Source: DATBLE01 sp046732255
Lineage (GTDB): Bacteria > Actinomycetota > Thermoleophilia > Gaiellales > Gaiellaceae
Reading direction: 5' to 3'
DNA length: 37,388 nt
Assembly (NCBI GenBank): GCA_046732255.1
Contig: JBKPMR010000099.1
Location: forward strand, 1 to 37,388
Below, in pieces: positions 7,461 to 14,407 of the stretch (the first letter of the stretch is position 1; every line of letters starts with the position of its first letter). The position numbers and the translations under genes are program-made. The notes beneath the pieces are model-generated. The model had not been told where the DNA came from, did no database searches, and worked only from the letters and a program-made list of their open reading frames with translations.

Positions 7461-9761
7461 TCAGCCGTCGGCGAGCCGGACGGCCGCGGGCTCGCGACGA
7501 GGCTCCGTGGCCGGCGCTCGACCGTCGAGCCAGCGGGCGAGCTCGTCGCCCGTCAGCGGCCCACACACGTAGTTGCCCTGCACGGCGTCGCACCCGAGCG
7601 CGCCGAGCGCGTCGTAGATCTCCTCCGACTCCACTCCCTGGGCGACCACGTCCAGTCCCAGGCTTCGCGCGAGGTCGACCGTAGAACGGACGATCAGGAC
7701 GTCGTGAGGATCCTGCGTCATCGAGGCGACGAACGAGCGGTCGATCTTGATCGTGTGCAGCGGCAGCCGGCGCAGGTAGGCGAGCGACGAGTAGCTCGTC
7801 CCGAAGTCGTCGATCGCCACCCGGAGGCCAAGTCCGCTCAGGCGCTCGAGCACGGCTCGGGCGCGAAAGCGCTCGGCGACGACCGTGTGCTCGGTGATCT
7901 CGAACTCGAGGCAGGACGCGGGTGCTCCCTTTCGGTCGAGCAGGTCGGCGACGTCGTCCGGCAAGCCGTTGTCGAGCAGGTTCCGCATCGAGACGTTGAC
8001 GGCAACGTCGAGGTCGTGACCGGCAAGGCCCCACTCCCGCCGCTGGCGGAGCGCCTCGTCGACGACATACCGGGTCAGTGTGTCCATCAGGCCGGTCTTC
8101 TCGGCCGCCGCCAGGAACTCGCCCGGGAGGAGCAGGCCGCGCGTGGGGTGGTCCCAGCGCAGCAGGGCCTCGACCCGCCGCACGGCGCCCGACCCGACCA
8201 TTACCTCAGGCTGGTAATGGAGGACGAGCTCGCGGGCTTCCAGCGCCCGGCGCAGCTCGCCGAGCATGGCGAGCCTGATCGGCGTGTGCTCATCCTCCGC
8301 GGAGTCGTAGAACGAGAACGCCGCCCCGGTTCGCTTCGCCACGTACATCGCGACGTCGGCCCGGCGCAGGAGCTCGTCGACGCTGTCGCCGTGATCCGGG
8401 ACGAGGGCGATCCCGATGCTCGCCTCGACCTGGAGCGTCAGTCCGTGGAGCCGGAACGGCTCGGCCAGCGCAAGGCGGATACGGTCGACCACCTCGGCCG
8501 CTCCAGGGGCGGCGACGTCGAGGAGCAGGAACCCGAACTCGTCGCCGCCCAGACGGGCGACGGTGTCACCGGCGCGGACGCACGTCTCGAGGCGTTGCCC
8601 GAGGTCCTCGAGCAGCGCGTCGCCGGAGTGGTGGCCGAGCGTGTCGTTGACCTCCTTGAAGGAGTCGAGATCCATGAGCAGGACGGCGAGCGGGGCGCCG
8701 CTGCGGCGCGCGACCGCCAACGCCTGCCCGAGGCGGTCGTTGAACAATGTCCGGTTCGGAAGGTCGGTCAGACCGTCGTGCAGCGCCTGGTGCCGGAGCT
8801 GCGTCTCGACCTGTTTCCGCTCGATGAACTGCGCGAACTGGACGGCGACGAAGCGCAGTGTCCGGGAGAGGTTCTCGTCCGGGGCTCGAAGATCGCGCCC
8901 CTCGAACACGAACACGCCGAGGAGATCGCTGCCGAGTCCGATCGGGAGCGCGTACGTGTTCACGCCCGACGGCTCAGCCCGCCAGGTCGGCTCGCCGTGC
9001 GTCCCGACCGCGTCGACGATGCGCTCGGCCGAGGTGGGGTCGGCGTCGAGGTCGCCGTGCGTCGTCGAAGGGGTCAGCGTGCCGGCTCGGCGGTCGAGCA
9101 GCCAGAGGACGCCGGTCTCCCAGGAGAACGCCTCGCAGACAACCCGCAGAATCTCCGGGGCCGCCTCCTCGAGCGTCTTCGCCTCCCCCAGCACGCGTGC
9201 CACTCCGTGCTCCGCCGTAAGCCGGTGCTCGCTCTCCTTCCGCGCGGTGATGTCGAGCAGGTACCCCTGGGTGAAGAGCGGCGCGCCGCCCTCGTCGTCG
9301 AAGGGCAGCCGTTCGTCCTGCACCCAGACGACGCGGCCGTCGCGCGCGACGAGCCGATACTCGCAGGCGAACGGCTTCCCGGTGCGGCTGCAGTCCTCGG
9401 CCTGAGCGAGCACCCGTTCCCGGTCGTCCGGATGGAGAACCTTCGCAAAGAGCTCGGGGTCGTCCAGCCACTCACGGACGGAGTAGCCGAGCATCGCTTC
9501 CACCTGACCGCTCGGGTAGAGCGACTTCCCCTCGCCCGCGACTGCCTCGACGTAGGTGACGAGCGGGAGCTGCTCGACCAGCAGCCGATGCTTCGGAGCG
9601 GCGGCCATGCGCCTCTCCTCGACCCGGCCGGCGAGGCTTCGCCGAAGCCGCTCGAGCAGGCGGCCGGGAAGCCGGTCGCCAGAGGAGGAGGTGAAGGTCG
9701 CGTCAGACTCGCGCATGGGTGATTGCAGGCCATCCGGCGGCCTGCTCTCGTTATTCACCAT
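7461..9761 (-). CDS. PAS-GAF-GGDEF-EAL cyclic-di-GMP signalling protein
   Basis: A 766-residue cytosolic protein with no membrane helix. Domain order is PAS with its C-terminal motif (about 60-180, ending LLDITARKESEHR), GAF (about 185-315), GGDEF (about 320-487) and EAL (about 495-750). The diguanylate cyclase site is intact: GGDEF at 405-409, DLDSFKEVNDTLGH at 364-377, and an RxxD inhibitory site (R396, D399) five residues before GGDEF. The phosphodiesterase half keeps E531-A-L, N589, E621, D651-D652, K672, D674, E711 and Q728. However, the usual EGVE loop reads QGVE with Q708. By comparison with RocR, that position is the proposed general base, so hydrolysis may be weak and the EAL may serve as a sensor. 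ATG 9761 is chosen because the hairpin leader ends there. Confidence 0.93.
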   Translation of the reverse strand: MVNNESRPPDGLQSPMRESDATFTSSSGDRLPGRLLERLRRSLAGRVEERRMAAAPKHRLLVEQLPLVTYVEAVAGEGKSLYPSGQVEAMLGYSVREWLDDPELFAKVLHPDDRERVLAQAEDCSRTGKPFACEYRLVARDGRVVWVQDERLPFDDEGGAPLFTQGYLLDITARKESEHRLTAEHGVARVLGEAKTLEEAAPEILRVVCEAFSWETGVLWLLDRRAGTLTPSTTHGDLDADPTSAERIVDAVGTHGEPTWRAEPSGVNTYALPIGLGSDLLGVFVFEGRDLRAPDENLSRTLRFVAVQFAQFIERKQVETQLRHQALHDGLTDLPNRTLFNDRLGQALAVARRSGAPLAVLLMDLDSFKEVNDTLGHHSGDALLEDLGQRLETCVRAGDTVARLGGDEFGFLLLDVAAPGAAEVVDRIRLALAEPFRLHGLTLQVEASIGIALVPDHGDSVDELLRRADVAMYVAKRTGAAFSFYDSAEDEHTPIRLAMLGELRRALEARELVLHYQPEVMVGSGAVRRVEALLRWDHPTRGLLLPGEFLAAAEKTGLMDTLTRYVVDEALRQRREWGLAGHDLDVAVNVSMRNLLDNGLPDDVADLLDRKGAPASCLEFEITEHTVVAERFRARAVLERLSGLGLRVAIDDFGTSYSSLAYLRRLPLHTIKIDRSFVASMTQDPHDVLIVRSTVDLARSLGLDVVAQGVESEEIYDALGALGCDAVQGNYVCGPLTGDELARWLDGRAPATEPRREPAAVRLADG

Positions 9762-9767
9762 GTGTGC

Positions 9768-9793
9768 GTACCCCGCTACCCCTTTTCGGGGAT
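9768..9793 (-). promoter_or_regulatory. Short structured leader before the GGDEF-EAL gene
   Basis: On the minus strand, CCCC-GAAAA-GGGG can form a small hairpin. A second GGGGTA lies 2 nt further on (GGGGTAGCGGGGTA), so the CCCC has two possible partners. It sits 7-30 nt upstream of ATG 9761 and could mask or expose the ribosome site. No known riboswitch class is recognised. Confidence 0.3.
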
Positions 9794-9837
9794 TTAGCTC
9801 CAGTGAAAACCGTGCACGCCGGTCGGCGCGCGGTTCG

Positions 9838-9957
9838 AGGGACAGTCCCTTAAGGGACTGTCCCTAGCGCGCCGAGGGACTGTCCCGAGCGCGCCGCCCG
9901 GCGGGAAAATGTGTGGGTGCGGGGACAGTCCCTTAAGGGACTGTCCCTAGCGCGTCG
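9838..9957. repeat. Palindromic repeat cluster, AGGGACTGTCCC family
   Basis: Two long palindromes share the core GGGACAGTCCC-TTAAG-style centre. The one at 9838-9865 is a perfect 28-bp palindrome and the one at 9922-9947 a perfect 26-bp palindrome. Each is two head-to-head copies of the near-palindrome AGGGACAGTCCC. A third single copy lies at 9875-9886. Three copies of the unit AGGGACTGTCCC[T/G]AGCGCG occur, starting at 9854, 9875 and 9937. The cluster fills the gap between two divergent genes. The layout resembles REP-type dispersed palindromes. Confidence 0.8.
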
Positions 9958-9982
9958 CCGGTGGTTGCGTATAGAACGCAGC

Positions 9983-10195
9983 ATGGATCCGGCCCGTGTG
10001 AGCCTGCTCCGCTGGCTCCGGCGGCAGCTCCGCCAGCCGTTGCCGGCGCGCGAGCACCTCGAGGCCGCGGTCGAGAACGACGATCCGGCCGAGGCGCGAC
10101 GGTTGCTCGCGGATGCGCCCTTCTCGCAGGCACAGCGCCAGTACGTCGACGACGTGCTCGATGCCTGGGAGCGCGAGAAGGCCGACCGGCGCTAA
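9983..10195 (+). CDS. Small conserved-looking hypothetical protein (70 aa)
   Basis: From ATG 9983 (MDPARVSLLRWLRRQLRQPL) the protein has 70 residues: a basic amphipathic N-terminal helix followed by an acidic, Ala-rich helical part (HLEAAVENDDPAEARRLLADAPFS) and a WEREKADRR tail. TAGAAC at 9972-9977 sits 5 nt before the ATG, so the mRNA is probably leaderless. No family is recognised. Its stop overlaps the 3' end of the minus-strand 77-aa gene by 4 nt. It could be a peptide partner of the nearby sigma-factor system, but nothing in the sequence proves this. Confidence 0.55.
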   Translation: MDPARVSLLRWLRRQLRQPLPAREHLEAAVENDDPAEARRLLADAPFSQAQRQYVDDVLDAWEREKADRR

Positions 10196-10425
10196 TCGGG
10201 CACGGCGCGCCGGACGATCGACAGCCCCCACGCCTCACCGGAGGCGAACAGCTCGTCGGGGTCGACCTCGTCCAGCCAGCCGATGAAGTGCTTCGTCGAG
10301 TCGTCGGCGGTCGAGCCGTAGACGGCGGCGCGCTCCTCGAGCGGCGGCGCCTGTGGTCGTTCCAGCCGCTCCAGCTCCGCCTCGCGCTCCTCGCTCGCCG
10401 GCCCTTCCATGTATCCCCTCGGCAT
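10192..10425 (-). CDS. Small acidic hypothetical protein (77 aa)
   Basis: From ATG 10425 (MPRGYMEGPASEEREAELERLERP) the protein has 77 residues, acidic and helical in the first half. The second half has an aromatic-rich part (YGSTADDSTKHFIGWLDEVDPDELFASGEAWGLSIVRR). No family is recognised. It is divergent from the sigma-factor gene with only 66 nt between starts. A perfect 11-bp inverted repeat sits in that gap, so the two are likely co-regulated. A second in-frame ATG at residue 6 is a possible start. Confidence 0.55.
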   Translation of the reverse strand: MPRGYMEGPASEEREAELERLERPQAPPLEERAAVYGSTADDSTKHFIGWLDEVDPDELFASGEAWGLSIVRRAVPD

Positions 10426-10451
10426 TCGGTCCAGCCTAGCCTCAGGACAGC

Positions 10452-10489
10452 GCGGAGAAACCTGAAAAGGAGCGCTAGGGTTTCTCCGC
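10452..10489. promoter_or_regulatory. 11-bp perfect inverted repeat between divergent genes
   Basis: GCGGAGAAACC at 10452-10462 and its exact complement GGTTTCTCCGC at 10479-10489 are separated by 16 nt containing AAAAGGAG. The repeat fills the shared promoter gap of the 77-aa gene and the ECF sigma gene. The GAGAAACC half-sites face outward like paired ECF -35 elements, or it may be an operator. A hairpin in the sigma mRNA leader is also possible, because its right arm ends 2 nt before ATG 10492. Confidence 0.5.
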
Positions 10490-10491
10490 CG

Positions 10492-11061
10492 ATGACCGAC
10501 GTTACGCCGCGGGAGCAGGTCCGGGCGAGCGAGCTCGTCGCAAACCGCAGCGGGGCCGACATCGGCGCACTCGTCGACGAGCACCACGGCGCGATGAGCC
10601 GCCTCGCGCGGCTGGTCGGCCGCGACCAGGCGGCCGGCGAGGCGGTCCGCCGTGCCTGGGCGACGGCGCTTGCACGGCCCGACGAGCAGCCCGAAGGTAC
10701 GAGCGTCCGCGGCTGGCTGCTCAAGCTCGTCATCGACGAGCTGGCGGTGTCCCCACCGCCTGCGGAGCTGCCGGCGGTCGCGCCGCCGACCGACTTCGAG
10801 GCCGCCGGCCGTTGGGCGGGCTGGTGGAGGGACGAGCTGCCGCCGACAGCGGAGCCTGAGCGCCGGCTCCTGGAGCGGGCGGTTGCGAGCATCCCGGCGG
10901 CGCTCGCCGTGATGATCGTCCTCCGCGACGTCGAAGGACTCGGAGCCGACGAGACGGCCCTCCTCACGGGCCACGCTCCCGAGCGGCAGCTCGTCCTGCT
11001 CCACCACGGCCGTGCCGGCGTTCGCACCGCTCTCCGCGCGGCCCGCGAGGACCGCCCGTGA
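10492..11061 (+). CDS. ECF-type RNA polymerase sigma factor (divergent)
   Basis: A 189-residue sigma-70-family protein. Region 2 is recognisable as LVDEHHGAMSRLARLVGRDQAAGEAVRRAW, followed by RGWLLKLVIDEL, the counterpart of the RAWLxxIARN segment. After a Pro-rich linker, region 4 reads LLERAVASIPAALAVMIVLRDVEGLGADETALLTGHAPERQ, with the VLRDVEGL signature before the helix-turn-helix. The polymerase-binding and -35 helices are diverged from common ECF groups, so promoter preference cannot be assigned. The ATG follows a perfect inverted repeat. Its stop overlaps the zinc anti-sigma gene by 4 nt, which supports a sigma/anti-sigma pair that shuts transcription off until a signal arrives. Confidence 0.8.
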   Translation: MTDVTPREQVRASELVANRSGADIGALVDEHHGAMSRLARLVGRDQAAGEAVRRAWATALARPDEQPEGTSVRGWLLKLVIDELAVSPPPAELPAVAPPTDFEAAGRWAGWWRDELPPTAEPERRLLERAVASIPAALAVMIVLRDVEGLGADETALLTGHAPERQLVLLHHGRAGVRTALRAAREDRP

Positions 11062-11291
11062 GCGACCTCGACGTCCGTTGCTCCTCCGTCGCGCTGCTCG
11101 CGACCGAGTACCTCGAGGATGCGCTCTCCGAGCGGCAGCGGACCGGCTACGAGACGCACCTCGTCTACTGCGACGCCTGCGTCGCGTTCCTCGACGACAT
11201 CCGTGACCTCGCAACGCGGCTCCGCGCGCTGCCGCCCGATCCCGTCGAGGCGGTCGAGCGCCGTGCCGTGCTCGAGGTAGCCCGCAGGTGA
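11058..11291 (+). CDS. Zinc-finger (zf-HC2) anti-sigma factor
   Basis: A 77-residue cytosolic protein from GTG 11058, overlapping the sigma gene by 4 nt (GTGA). It has the zinc anti-sigma signature HLVYCDAC (H-x3-C-x2-C) in a typical frame: LLATEYLEDALSERQRTGYETHL before it and VAFLDDIRDLATRLRALPPD after it. The whole protein is a bare ASD fold with no membrane helix or sensor domain, as in short RsrA/ChrR-type regulators. Cys/His zinc ligation makes a redox or metal signal plausible (inference). Its stop overlaps the next gene by 4 nt, making a tightly coupled three-gene operon. Confidence 0.85.
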   Translation: MSDLDVRCSSVALLATEYLEDALSERQRTGYETHLVYCDACVAFLDDIRDLATRLRALPPDPVEAVERRAVLEVARR

Positions 11292-11908
11292 AGGCGTACA
11301 AGTTCCTGCGGGCCGGTCGGCGTGCGCCGTTCAGCGACCTCGTCTGGCCGGAGGCCGGCTGGGTGGCAGTGGACGGGCCGCTCGACGCCTGCCGTTCGGG
11401 CATCCACGCGTGCCGGCCCGGGCACCTCGCCTACTGGCTCTTGCCCGAGCTGTGGGAGATCGAGCTCGAGGGCGAGCTCCTCGAGGCCGAGCTCAAGGTC
11501 GTCGCACGGCGGGGCCGCCTCACGAACCGGATCGACACGTGGGACGACGCAGTCAGCCGCGACCTGGCCGAGGAGTGCGTCCGCCGGACGGCAAGGTACG
11601 CGGTGCTCGAGCTGACCGAGCTCGGGCTCGCCGGTGAGGCGGCGCTGCTCGAGGACGCTCGGACGGTAGGCGAGCTCGCCGCGACGGCCGTGCAGGTGGC
11701 CGACCGGGTCAGTGGAGACGCCGCCGACCTCGCCGGCTACGTCGGCGATGCGTACGAGTACGCGCAGGACGGACACGTCTCCGCCGCAGCGTTCATCGCC
11801 GCGCACGCAGCGGATCTGCACGACCCCGTCGGCGTCGACGACCCGTTCGCAGCCGAGCGTGCCGGGCAGAGCCGCTGGCTTGCAGAACGGCTCGAGCTGA
11901 CGGGCTAG
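11288..11908 (+). CDS. Conserved hypothetical protein in sigma-factor operon
   Basis: 206 residues from GTG 11288, coupled to the anti-sigma gene by a 4-nt overlap. The N-terminal part (KAYKFLRAGRRAPFSDLVWP...GWVAVDGPLDACRSGIHAC...LAYWLLPELWEIEL) resembles a group of actinobacterial hypothetical proteins I know only by pattern. The rest is an Ala/Asp/Glu-rich helical region. No catalytic motif, signal peptide or membrane helix is seen. Being third in a sigma/anti-sigma operon, it could be a sensor, ligand or direct target, but this is inference. Its stop codon TAG is formed by the first bases of the 19-bp inverted repeat that bounds the next element. Confidence 0.72.
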   Translation: MKAYKFLRAGRRAPFSDLVWPEAGWVAVDGPLDACRSGIHACRPGHLAYWLLPELWEIELEGELLEAELKVVARRGRLTNRIDTWDDAVSRDLAEECVRRTARYAVLELTELGLAGEAALLEDARTVGELAATAVQVADRVSGDAADLAGYVGDAYEYAQDGHVSAAAFIAAHAADLHDPVGVDDPFAAERAGQSRWLAERLELTG

Positions 11909-12074
11909 ATGGCTGACCGGAAAGATCGTCTGCTCCGGTGCGGGAGCTGGTCCCTCTGGCGCACGAAGCGGACGCGCCGGTGGAGCGGCCACCGGCCGCG
12001 GAACCGGAGCGGGAGCGGCCCAGACGGCCAGATCTCGCGTCCGGACGCACGAGATTTTCCGGTCAGCCATCTAG
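11905..12074. repeat. 170-bp element bounded by perfect 19-bp inverted repeats
   Basis: CTAGATGGCTGACCGGAAA at 11905-11923 recurs as its exact complement at 12056-12074, with 132 nt between. The outermost CTAG supplies the TAG stop codons of both convergent flanking genes. Just inside the right repeat is a smaller palindromic stretch, ATCTCG-CGTCCGGACG-CACGAGAT. The layout fits a miniature inverted-repeat element or a bidirectional structure between convergent genes. No coding sequence inside is credible, although both arms begin ATGGCTGACCGG and so would read MADRK inward from either side. Confidence 0.75.
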
Positions 12075-14404
12075 GGCTCGACCCCCTCCAGGTCGCGGCC
12101 GGCGGCGTCCCCGAGCTCCTCGGCGAGGAGGTCGATCCGTCGCGTGAGCTCCGAGCGTGTGGCGTTGAGCTCCTCCGGGCGCGGCGCCGCCGGCAGGACT
12201 GTCCCGGCGAGCTCGCGGTAGTCGTCGGGCACCGACGCAGCCTCGCCGACAGCTCCGTCGATCATGAACGGCGCACGAACCCGAGCGAGCGCATCTGCGA
12301 GCTCTGCTCCGGAGAGTGTCCGCAGCCGCTCGTGCACGCGTTCGACCTGCTCGAGGTAGAAGGCGAGCGTGTATGCGTCCGGGCGGTGGGACGGCGTCTT
12401 GCACTGGAAGAGGTATGCGTGCAAAAGCGCGCGGCCGTGCGAGTCAAACGCGTCTGCCTTAGCGTCGGCCCGCCAGCGGATGTCGGCTCGCAGCCGGTGC
12501 AGGTTCGTGTTCAGCTCCTGGTCGTCCTCGTCCAGGGCAAGTGCGACTGCACGACGCCAGGTCTCCCGGGCGGCGTCGAGCTGCCCGAAGTCGGAGTGCA
12601 GCTCGGCCGTCTCGAACAGCGTCCAGGCGAGCTCCCAGCTCTCCTTCTCGAACAGCTTCGCCGCCTGGCCGTAGTAGCCGACCGCACGCTGATACTGACG
12701 CTCCCGCGCGGCATCGTCGGCGTACGTGCGGTGGCGGCACGAGTGAGCGGCGAAGTTGTCGACGAGCCCGCGTGTGTGCCTTGCGTCGGATCCCCTGAGC
12801 TTGGTCGCATCCCCTGCGATGCCGCAGGACTCCTTGATCTCGACGAGCGCGGCTTCGACGTCCTGCCAGTTTCCCTCGCCGGTCTTGCGCCAGCCCGTCG
12901 GGTAGGCATCGAGCAGCTGGCGCAGGTCCTGCACCCAGTCCACGTCGTCGCCGCGCGCCCGCTCCCAGTCTGCGAGCAGGTTGCGGCAGAACGGGAAGTC
13001 GACGTAGCAGCCCCACCACCAGAACGCGTCGAGGAAGATGCGCGTGAACTCGAGTCGAGCCCGCTGCCGCTCCCGGTCGGTCCGCGCGCCTTCGCCGAGA
13101 TGGTAGAGCCACTCGCGCAGCGTCTCCTGCCACTCCGGCTTCTCGTAGCGGTACCACGCTTCGTAGGAAAGAGCGTTTTCGTCGAGCTCGGGCTCCTCGC
13201 GACAGAGGGCCTCGTAGTAGTAGGCGGCGGCTCGAGCGTGCAGGACCTTGCGCCGGCTCGGAGAGAAGAGCTCGAGCAGCGGATCGCGGAGGTATCTGTA
13301 CACGCGGAAGATCCCCGAGTCGGCGTCGCCCACGGCCTCGACGACCTGCATGTCGCGGAGACGCTCGATCGCGTCAGCGGGAGGCGGCTCGTCGAGCAGT
13401 GCCGCGAGCAGCTCCTCGTCGAACCGCCGCGGTACGGCCGCGGTCCGCAGCAGGGGCGGATCCCCACTGCCGCTGAGCTCGAGCGCGATTCGTGCGCGCT
13501 CGGCAGCCAGATCCTCGGGCAGCGCGCGCAGTCGAGCGACGAAGTCGTCGGCGCGGGCAGAGTCGAGCGTGCGCAGAAAACGGCCCGCGAGCGCCGCCGT
13601 CGCAGGATGGCCGCCGCTCCAGTCGTAGACGGTGTCGACGAGCACCGCGTCGGGCTTCGTCTCGAGACAGTTCGCGAGGAGCATGCCGACCTCGTCGCGT
13701 GTAAAGAGCGGCACGACCTGCTCCTCCGCCGCGACGGGCAGCTTCGCCGTCCCCGGGCTCCGTTCCAGCAGGACCAGGGTGTTCGGGAGCGACGCCAGCA
13801 GGCGAAGCAGCCAGTGCACGAGAACGCTGCCGGCAACGGCGTCGTAGTCGCCGACGGAGACGACGAGGGTCTTGCGCTTGAGCGTCGGCCGGAACGATCG
13901 GACGAACAAGGAGGTCACGGCCCGCGACCTCGATCCATAGATGCCCTCGAGCGCGTCCGAGTCGACGTCGACGTCGGCGTCGATGACACCGACCTCGGAG
14001 TTGCTGCCGATGCGCGCGTCCGCGGCGTCCAGGCTCTGATGGATGTCGACGAGCCCTTTCAGCTCGATCGTTCTGAGCTCATTGTCGAAGTCGCCCAACG
14101 TGCGCTCACGGCCGGAGGTACGGGCGAGCTCCTCGGCGAGCAAGGTGACGCACTCGACGAACGTGTTGTAGGTCTGGCTCGCAGTCGTCGGCGCCGACCC
14201 GGGCAGGTTCAGCTCGAACAACACCGCTTCGTCGCGCGCGCGCCAGAGGCTCTTCGCGCGGCCGATCAGCCAGCTCTTGCCGCTGCCCGCGATTCCGAAT
14301 GCATTGGCGACGCGCGCCCGGCCGGCCTCGGGCGCTGCCGAGAGACCCTCGACGAGCTCCGGACGCTCGACGAAGATGACGGTGGTGTCCGAGATCGCTG
14401 CGAT
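12071..14404 (-). CDS. STAND-type NTPase with TPR-like C-terminus, apparent ATC start
   Basis: A 777-residue signal-transducing ATPase if counted from ATC 14404. The N-terminus reads TTVIFVERPELVEGL, the usual lead-in of STAND domains, then Walker A GIAGSGKS at 37-44. An inserted segment (121-141) holds ARIGSNSEVGVI. KTLVVSVGDYD (about 178-188) is Walker-B-like, LVLLERSPG follows, and SGGHPATA near 264 is the GxP motif. The C-terminal half is helical, TPR-like (YQRAVGYYGQAAKLFEK). The frame has no ATG, GTG or TTG before GTG 14224, which lies 17 residues beyond the P-loop and would delete it. GGAGG at 14411-14415 is spaced 6 nt from ATC 14404. The upstream gene's TAG (14408-14410) is in the same frame, so readthrough is the rival explanation. 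Function is probably signalling or defence (inference). Confidence 0.78.
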   Translation of the reverse strand: MAAISDTTVIFVERPELVEGLSAAPEAGRARVANAFGIAGSGKSWLIGRAKSLWRARDEAVLFELNLPGSAPTTASQTYNTFVECVTLLAEELARTSGRERTLGDFDNELRTIELKGLVDIHQSLDAADARIGSNSEVGVIDADVDVDSDALEGIYGSRSRAVTSLFVRSFRPTLKRKTLVVSVGDYDAVAGSVLVHWLLRLLASLPNTLVLLERSPGTAKLPVAAEEQVVPLFTRDEVGMLLANCLETKPDAVLVDTVYDWSGGHPATAALAGRFLRTLDSARADDFVARLRALPEDLAAERARIALELSGSGDPPLLRTAAVPRRFDEELLAALLDEPPPADAIERLRDMQVVEAVGDADSGIFRVYRYLRDPLLELFSPSRRKVLHARAAAYYYEALCREEPELDENALSYEAWYRYEKPEWQETLREWLYHLGEGARTDRERQRARLEFTRIFLDAFWWWGCYVDFPFCRNLLADWERARGDDVDWVQDLRQLLDAYPTGWRKTGEGNWQDVEAALVEIKESCGIAGDATKLRGSDARHTRGLVDNFAAHSCRHRTYADDAARERQYQRAVGYYGQAAKLFEKESWELAWTLFETAELHSDFGQLDAARETWRRAVALALDEDDQELNTNLHRLRADIRWRADAKADAFDSHGRALLHAYLFQCKTPSHRPDAYTLAFYLEQVERVHERLRTLSGAELADALARVRAPFMIDGAVGEAASVPDDYRELAGTVLPAAPRPEELNATRSELTRRIDLLAEELGDAAGRDLEGVEP

Positions 14405-14407
14405 CCC

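Noticed and set aside
7383..9722. A 779-codon plus-strand frame opposite the GGDEF-EAL gene
   Set aside because: Antisense shadow of a fully canonical multidomain gene.
9838..9947. AGGGACAGTCCC as a LexA (SOS) operator
   Set aside because: The actinobacterial SOS box is of the GAAC-N4-GTTC type. The tandem, dispersed-repeat style fits REP-like elements better.
12055..12070. Small minus-strand gene starting MADRKISCVRTRD at the right arm of the 170-bp element
   Set aside because: It would run antisense through the conserved sigma-operon gene. The matching MADRK on the other arm is explained by the inverted repeat.
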